Positions 60,104 through 64,000 of a stretch of DNA of 64,000 nt are shown piece by piece. The number at the start of each line of letters is the position of its first letter. Within the stretch, counting starts at the first letter, position 1. The position numbers and the translations under genes were made by a program. Source of the DNA: Paragordius varius (Eukaryota > Nematomorpha); NCBI GenBank assembly GCA_964247055.1, contig OZ176059.1, positions 2,356,001-2,420,000 on the forward strand. Direction: 5' to 3'. Under the pieces are notes generated by a model. It saw nothing but the letters and a program-made list of their open reading frames with translations, had not been told where the DNA came from and made no database searches.

Positions 60104-62193
60104 GAATATACCATTTAAACGTCAAATTCACCCTTGAACAATTCGTATTCACCCTAAAATAAATTATGTTTTTTTAAGATTAAAAATTACCTTTATTATA
60201 ATATTTTTATAATATGATATTCTGTTTAAAATTATCGTAAAAATATATTTCATATTAATGATGAGTTAGATTATCCCGAAAACACATAATTAGGGTGAAT
60301 TTGAATTGTAAATGGTATAAATTTTGCCGTCGTATATGGTTTCATTTGGCTATACTTATCAGTTATTTTTAGGTAAAAATTAGTTTATTTATATATTATC
60401 AAATTTTGTACCTGTTATGGAACATTTAAGAAAAAAACACACATTGGCCAAAAAAAGAAATTTTTTGCAAAAATCCTCCAAAAAAGTAAACGTGTGACAA
60501 ATGACTCTTTAAAAAAGGTATTATTGTAAAATATAATTTTATACTTACGCGATTTAACTCAAAAGTTTGGTTAGGGTTTCTGGAATTTTTTGTGGAATCT
60601 ATATATACAAAATAAATTTGTTAAAAGACGATAAGCGTGCTCTAATATTAATAGTCAAAACAAACATATTATAAATGTATTGTTATAATAGCATACCTTG
60701 AGATTCTTGTTGACTTAGTTGATATTCAATGTTGCCAATCGTTAACTTTTTATAATCTTCACCTTTGTATATATTTAATTATAATATTATAAAAAGCAAA
60801 TGATAATGTAAAACAGGGAATGTCCCACACAAATGGCTTCGAGGGCCGCATTTTGCACCTAAAAAAACCGACGGGTCGTATTCGAAAGATATATGGGCAT
60901 TAATGAACATTTTATTAGATTTGTAACATAAAGGGTATAAATGTAAATAATTTACTAATATAACGCTCATTTACATTAACAATTTGTTGTTAAATCATTG
61001 CCAAAATAAAAAGATGTATTCAACACTCTTAAAAGTGTTAATAACCTAAAATTAATGCAAAAATAAAAAATTGAAAAATAAATAATAATTAAAACATTAA
61101 CATGATTTTGATTCACTTTTCTAACGGTTATTTTTCTTAAGTTATATTTATAAATATTGAAAGAAATATGATTGGTTATATTTAAAACGGTTGCTTTATT
61201 ACTTAATTTATAAGCGGTCAAACCTAAACTTAGTTAGAACCATAAATGACTGCACTCAGAAGCGGGAATTTAACCGTGTATTATAAGGACAAAACTTAAA
61301 TTTACCAATATGTTTTTTTAAATGCAGTCATAACCCTTGATAATTTTATGATATAACACCAGTAATGTCAAATTTTATATATCAAATCTAGTGCGTTAAT
61401 AATTTACATCTCTCTATTGTTTATACGTAACCCCCAAACGATAAGTAATATTTCAAAAAAAATGTGTGTTTTTAGTTATTATGCATTGCCTTTACAACTT
61501 TGATTTTTACTTTTAGTATTTTAACGGACTCAAAAACAATATATGAAAAAGATACCTAAGGCTTCAGTAAATTTAACATCATTTCGACGTTGAAAACCAT
61601 GAATAATTCGATAACAAATGGCATATGTTGAATCTGGAAAACATTGATATCTGGCTATCCGATATCCCGGTAATGACCGGGAAATAGATATGAGGGCTTT
61701 TAACACTACACCTAAACGTTCGTACAGCATATTTATCACTAAAGGGTGATCATTTTTAAGGCTTGATTGTGCTTTACTCTTGTTAAAATTTGCTGATGAT
61801 AAATCATATATAGGATTTGACTGTTTAGGAGCACATATAATATGCCAATATTCGAGTATGAGGGTATCTTGATCGGTTGTTTTAAGGGATATTTCTATGC
61901 ATATGTCATTTAGATCAAAGTTTTCGAGATCATGAGTATTTAAGAGTGATGACTCAGTATTTAATAGAACACTTCCAAGTTGCTCATTAACATCAGGTAG
62001 ATTGAGTATTGATAAATTAAACTACAATATTTAACAAGGATATCAATACCCATTCATGACCATCCAATGGCTTTGAATATGTGCTAATAATTTCACCAAG
62101 CCGTGATTGTACAATAGTTTGAGCAGATTTATATATGAAATGCTTTAAAAACTTTTGAATATTAGACGCATTCTCGCAAAACGGTTTATTCAT
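54139..62193 (-). CDS. ATG13: Autophagy-related protein 13 (10 exons)
   Basis: Regulatory subunit of the ATG1/ULK kinase complex that starts autophagosome formation, acting in the cytosol. Predicted 948 aa against 517 in human. The N-terminal HORMA fold is recognisable: NIQKFLKHFIYKSAQTIVQS and RLGEII (human [23 protein letters not shown]), HEWFNLSILNLPDV (SDWFNLAIKDIPEV), ICIEISLKT, LYERLGVVLKALISISRSLP and GYRIAR ([26 protein letters not shown]), YAICYRII and YYVLSINVNYR. MELPFIATY matches the human LDIPFAMFA region. The rest is a long Asn/Ser/Thr-rich disordered tail. Extra residues also lie inside HORMA. Phases agree over ten exons (2847 nt, 949 codons with stop). A TAG lies in frame just upstream of the start codon. 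Confidence 0.88.
54317..54766 (-). other. ATG13 intron 9
   Basis: 450 nt, donor TG/GTATAA. It contains two (AT)n tracts (near 54392 and 54477). Confidence 0.5.
54767..55272 (-). CDS. ATG13: ATG13 exon 9
   Basis: Acceptor GCTCATAG/ATGGAA in phase 0. It begins MELPFIATY, like the conserved LDIPFAMF block of animal ATG13, and continues with a Ser/Asn-rich region, IFYHVIERVPKRLESFVTF and TPWLECSMGIEDDVYLRTPG. It ends phase 2 at TG/GTATAA; without splicing it would stop six codons later. Confidence 0.75.
55273..56564 (-). other. ATG13 intron 8
   Basis: 1292 nt, donor AAG/GTGTGT. It contains a hAT-like terminus (55500-55758) and an (AT)n tract near 56000. Confidence 0.55.
55500..55758 (-). mobile_element. 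hAT-like DNA transposon remnant
   Basis: Minus-strand start CAGGAATGCAAAACAGATGG then CCTCGCGGGTCGCATT, which resembles the common hAT end (CAGGG..., GGCCCGCGGGCCGCATT). The same sequence type occurs at 60814 in plus orientation. The body is decayed, its inner limit is uncertain, and no transposase can be read. Confidence 0.45.
56565..56756 (-). CDS. ATG13: ATG13 exon 8
   Basis: 192 nt, phase 0 in and out. Encodes NNSTTSNTSPASLKSSISSV, then QTDDTGDIFQSFHDWGQQED and THLPYNFFDIK/GTGTGT. Placed by phase and splice sites. The acidic DDTGD and following aromatic residues may be a partner-binding motif, which is inference. Confidence 0.65.
56757..57105 (-). other. ATG13 intron 7
   Basis: 349 nt, donor AAA/GTAATG. 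Three quarters of it is foldback-like copy E (56777-57038), so the intron is mostly a mobile-element insertion. Confidence 0.6.
56777..57038. mobile_element. Foldback-like element, copy E
   Basis: The left end ATACCATTTACGAACAAC leads into CTTTGAACAATTCAAATTC and CACCCTAAAAATAAATTATG. The right arm AGGGTGAATTTAAATTG ends CTGTAAATGGTATATG. About 262 bp, 20 bp upstream of the acceptor of ATG13 exon 8. Confidence 0.65.
57106..57166 (-). CDS. ATG13: ATG13 exon 7 (61 nt)
   Basis: Acceptor CGGTTTAG/T in phase 2 gives SNALFADSLSSTNFANTPLD then K/GTAATG, phase 0. A small exon supported by phase and by both sites. No strong family match. Confidence 0.55.
57167..57728 (-). other. ATG13 intron 6
   Basis: 562 nt, donor AG/GTTTAT, with a short (AC)n/(GT)n run just inside it (57708-57722). 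No other element is seen. Confidence 0.5.
57729..58529 (-). CDS. ATG13: ATG13 exon 6 (disordered region)
   Basis: 801 nt, phase 2 in and out. Starts NVCSTPPPPSSSSSLSKEF and continues with Gln/Asn/Thr-rich sequence to YDETWLR. It has an LSPKKYLIDKKIL stretch and several Ser/Thr-Pro sites that suit a phosphorylated linker. The long continuous frame at this A+T content supports coding. Confidence 0.75.
58530..59666 (-). other. ATG13 intron 5
   Basis: 1137 nt, donor AA/GTGAGG, acceptor TTTATAG/C. A/T-rich with decayed repeat-like words (58930-59400) that may be another R2 copy. Confidence 0.55.
59667..60049 (-). CDS. ATG13: ATG13 exon 5 (end of HORMA domain)
   Basis: Acceptor AATATCAG/GAT in phase 0. 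It encodes TDTTKTIYYVLSINVNYRTN and FILANYQPSPQ, corresponding to human [20 protein letters not shown], then a linker with LTPKSSDAVTIDMSAGGEL. It ends AA/GTGAGG in phase 2, a strong donor that avoids the stop a few bases on. Confidence 0.8.
60059..60094. repeat. (AT)n microsatellite
   Basis: TA run in ATG13 intron 4, a few bases from the acceptor of exon 5 and adjoining foldback-like copy F. Confidence 0.8.
60107..60319. mobile_element. Foldback-like element, copy F
   Basis: The left end ATATACCATTTAAACGTC runs into CCCTTGAACAATTCGTATTC. The right arm AGGGTGAATTTGAATTG ends TAAATGGTATAA. At about 213 bp it is the shortest copy, with fewest terminal units. Confidence 0.65.
60549..60598 (-). 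CDS. ATG13: ATG13 exon 4 (50 nt)
   Basis: Acceptor ATATATAG/AT in phase 1, donor CGC/GTAAGT (full consensus), phase 0 out. Encodes DSTKNSRNPNQTFELNR, an insert inside the HORMA domain with no counterpart in human ATG13. Confidence 0.65.
60599..60696 (-). other. ATG13 intron 3
   Basis: 98 nt, donor CAAG/GTATGC, acceptor ATATATAG/AT. Plain A/T-rich. Confidence 0.65.
60697..60762 (-). CDS. ATG13: ATG13 exon 3 (66 nt)
   Basis: Acceptor TACAAAG/GTGAAG, phase 1 in and out. Together with exon 2 it gives ALGEDYKKLTIGNIEYQL, matching human GLGEGFQTVRVGTVGTP. It is too short to be found by length alone; the family match and phase support it. Confidence 0.75.
60763..61555 (-). other. ATG13 intron 2
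   Basis: 793 nt, donor TTAG/GTATCT. It contains a hAT-like terminus at 60814 and otherwise A/T-rich sequence. Confidence 0.6.
60814..60890 (+). mobile_element. hAT-like DNA transposon terminus
   Basis: CAGGGAATGTCCCACACAAA followed by TGGCTTCGAGGGCCGCATTT. It is similar in sequence and spacing to the 55758 copy and to typical hAT ends. The rest of the element is not distinguishable. Confidence 0.45.
61556..62021 (-). CDS. ATG13: ATG13 exon 2 (HORMA core)
   Basis: It begins directly after a 28-nt intron with FNLSILNLPDVNEQLGS. ICIEISLKTTDQDTLILEYW then follows, with a Ser/Lys/Asn linker, LYERLGVVLKALISISRSLP and YAICYRIIHGF. It ends GCC TTA G/GTATCT in phase 1. This exon carries the clearest match to animal ATG13. 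Confidence 0.9.
62022..62049 (-). other. ATG13 intron 1: 28-nt ultrashort intron
   Basis: It starts GTATTGATATCC and ends AATATTGTAG. Removing it turns HEW/VLISLL into HEWFNLSIL, exactly the DWFNL block of animal ATG13. Without removal the frame meets a stop after about a dozen codons. So both similarity and frame require its excision. Confidence 0.8.
62050..62193 (-). CDS. ATG13: ATG13 exon 1 (start of HORMA domain)
   Basis: 48 codons from the ATG at 62193 to HEW, phase 0 out. It encodes MNKPFCENASNIQKFLKHFI and YKSAQTIVQSRLGEIISTYS. A TAG in frame lies 24 nt upstream, so this ATG is the likely start unless a further 5' exon is spliced in. Confidence 0.85.
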
Positions 62194-62884
62194 TATGTCA
62201 AAAGGCCCACTAGCCTATTACCATGTGATTATATGCGTTTCTTCGAAGACTAATGATGTGCATATGTACCATTCTTTGTAAGTTATATGGATGCATAGCT
62301 TTTGATATTATTAATTATGCCATCCTATTTTTAACAGACATCTTAAATACCCAAAGCTAAATAAATAATTTTGAAAATAGTTAGGATATTAAGACAAATA
62401 CAAATATACGCCTGAGTGCATCTAACGAAAAAATTTTCATTCTGCCATTTTTAGCAATTTTTATGCCGCTAATCAGTAAATTATTAGATTAATAAATCCC
62501 GATAATTATTATCATAGGTTCTGCATAACAGAAAAACCTTTCGCATTTCAAATATCTTACAAATATTAATATATAACTACAGTATCGTGACCAGATATTT
62601 TTTTTAACGGAGTACAAAATTTAAACATATTTTGCCTGTTTTTACAACAACGGTGTGGTATATTACACAGGTTCTACAAAAAATACCCTGATTAACTATA
62701 CAGATTCTTATAGGAAATCAGAATTATCATACTTTTGGTTTCAACCTTTACGAGTTAAGGAAGTTAGTTACACTTTTGTGGTAAGGGCTCAGTATAAAAT
62801 TGCAAAGGTGGACAATATTTCAAATTTTTTCAAAAGCTAATTGCTTTATTTAAAATATATCACTAAAATATATCATATATAACA

Positions 62885-63200
62885 AATCAAAACAATATTT
62901 TTAAAATTTTAAATTTTTAGATGTGGGCTCTGAAACCAAATTTTTTGGCTCTTTTGAAATAGACTATTCTCTTAAAATAAACGCAAAAATTGCATTGTGC
63001 AATATTTTAAATATAGGCTAAATTTTGACATCAACCAAATATATTTTTAGAAAAATGCATATTTTCAAAAATTTAATTTTTAGCAAAATTTTGTTGAAGT
63101 CAAAACACTATTTTGAGATGGAAAAGATAAACGGTTGAGATGTTATATATAATTTGATAATGCTAATACACCCAAAATTTTGATTGAAATATTAGTTCGT
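62885..63200 (+). repeat. Dispersed repeat R2, copy 4
   Basis: AAAACAATATTTTTAAAATT, GATGTGGGCTCTGAAACC, TCTTAAAATAAACGCAAAAA and ATAATTTGATAATGCTAATA occur in this order, as in the copies at 36300 and 49650. Confidence 0.45.
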
Positions 63201-63635
63201 TTTCAAATTTATGTTAATAAAATTGGTTTTTTTACAAATTTACCAAAGCAAACACACTAAATTAAAATTCTTATAGTAATGTTCAACATCATCGAATTAT
63301 TTAGAAAAAGGGTTTTATATCTCAAATCGTTATGCAGTTTCCATCATTCATCGAAATAGTTAAAAGTACGCTTTAACAAACTCAAATATGTTTATGCAAA
63401 AAATTAAGAAAACTAATAAAAAAAAAGTTTAAATCATACCTCCCACCTAATGAGTATAGAAAATGTAACTCTGAATTAATTTATACGAAAAAAAGGTTGA
63501 AATCATATACCATATATAATAAATAAATAATATATTACGGGAATAACAATTTTATATATAATTTTCCGTTTGGTAATTATGACAAAAAATGAACTTTTCT
63601 AAGCTTGATCAAACGTTTATTAAAATAATCTAAAT

Positions 63636-63799
63636 TAATTTTGTTAATTTTAAATTTTGAGGCTCTTTTTGCGGAAGTCCTGAGCGAAAGAGCCATTAGC
63701 CTGAATCTTGCGGTGGAATCCGAGATTTATAGTTTATCACTGCGCGAAAGGCTGAATCATAAGCAAATTGACCGATCCGAAATCCAATTTTCTGTATAA
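63636..63799 (+). other. Unidentified open stretch, possible exon or transposon fragment
   Basis: An open frame ending in TAA whose second part is unusually G+C-rich and has mixed codons (CTG, AGC, GCG, GTG, CGC) unlike the host genes here. It reads EALFAEVLSERAISLNLAVE, then SEIYSLSLRERLNHKQID. An AG acceptor-like site (TTTTGAG) precedes it. I do not recognise the family. It may be the 3' exon of a gene, a transposon scrap or foreign DNA. Confidence 0.3.
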
Positions 63800-64000
63800 T
63801 TCGAGCAGGAAATAAAAAAATAATCATTTTAAAATAGGCCCATTCTTAGTTATTTACCGCAAAATAAACCATTTCTTTACAAATTAGGGGTTTTTTTTAC
63901 AGAGGGTACCATAAAACATAAAATAACTTTTTTGAATAATAAAAGGTATTTAATATATATTTATAAAAATTATATTTTTTATATCTTCCAAAAGCAGTAT

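Larger units (their letters stand above)
60050..60548 (-). other. ATG13 intron 4
   Basis: 499 nt, donor CGC/GTAAGT. It contains foldback-like copy F (60107-60319) next to an (AT)n tract (60059-60094). Confidence 0.6.
62194..64000. other. Region upstream of ATG13 to the window edge
   Basis: Should hold the ATG13 promoter, but no element can be named. Contains R2 copy 4 (62885-63200) and, near the right end, an unidentified open stretch (63636-63799). Confidence 0.5.

Overview
The window is very A+T-rich eukaryotic DNA (about three quarters or more A+T by eye). It carries four spliced animal genes separated by long non-coding stretches full of (AT)n tracts, hairpin-type mobile elements and decayed transposons. 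No rRNA, tRNA, CRISPR array or bacterial-style operon was found. The gene set points to an invertebrate animal: a FoxB forkhead factor, an egghead/BRE-3 type glycolipid mannosyltransferase, an E74/ELF-type ETS factor and autophagy factor ATG13. Egghead-type enzymes are known mainly from protostomes. Asn-rich, insertion-bearing proteins together with one 28-nt intron would suit a flatworm or another A+T-rich lophotrochozoan, but I cannot name the species.

Layout: 1-10446 is non-coding, with hairpin elements. FoxB is on + at 10447-13021 (2 exons, 807 aa). It faces egghead on - at 25369-15804 (6 exons, 1047 aa). 25370-41382 is a large gene-free block holding two direct copies of a Helitron-like element with a satellite-like core, LINE remnants, a broken Ty3/gypsy relic and dispersed repeats. 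The ELF/E74-type ETS gene is on + at 41412-48622 (6 coding exons, 886 aa, with a possible extra 5' coding exon at 40975). 48623-54138 is non-coding and holds a third, inverted Helitron-like copy. ATG13 is on - at 62193-54139 (10 exons, 948 aa). 62194-64000 is non-coding except for one unidentified open stretch at the right edge. So there are two convergent pairs: FoxB with egghead, and ELF/E74 with ATG13.

All exon models were built by hand from GT/AG sites, codon phase and remembered family sequence. In every gene the exon lengths sum to a whole number of codons and all phases agree, which is the main internal support. The four genes have no evident joint pathway: two developmental transcription factors, one Golgi/ER glycosphingolipid enzyme and one autophagy-initiation subunit. 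Their shared oddity is size. Egghead and ATG13 are about twice the usual length, because low-complexity, Asn/Ser/Lys-rich segments sit between and even inside conserved folded parts. FoxB has an extra segment of about 40 residues inside the forkhead wing.

The repeat content is the other notable theme. There are TA-flanked hairpin MITEs of at least three families, all beginning CAGT. There is a foldback-like family whose termini are built from a variable number of ~24-bp units. The Helitron-like family has a core array of ~310-bp dimers made of two diverged ~155-bp halves, and a CTAG-T 3' end with a hairpin.
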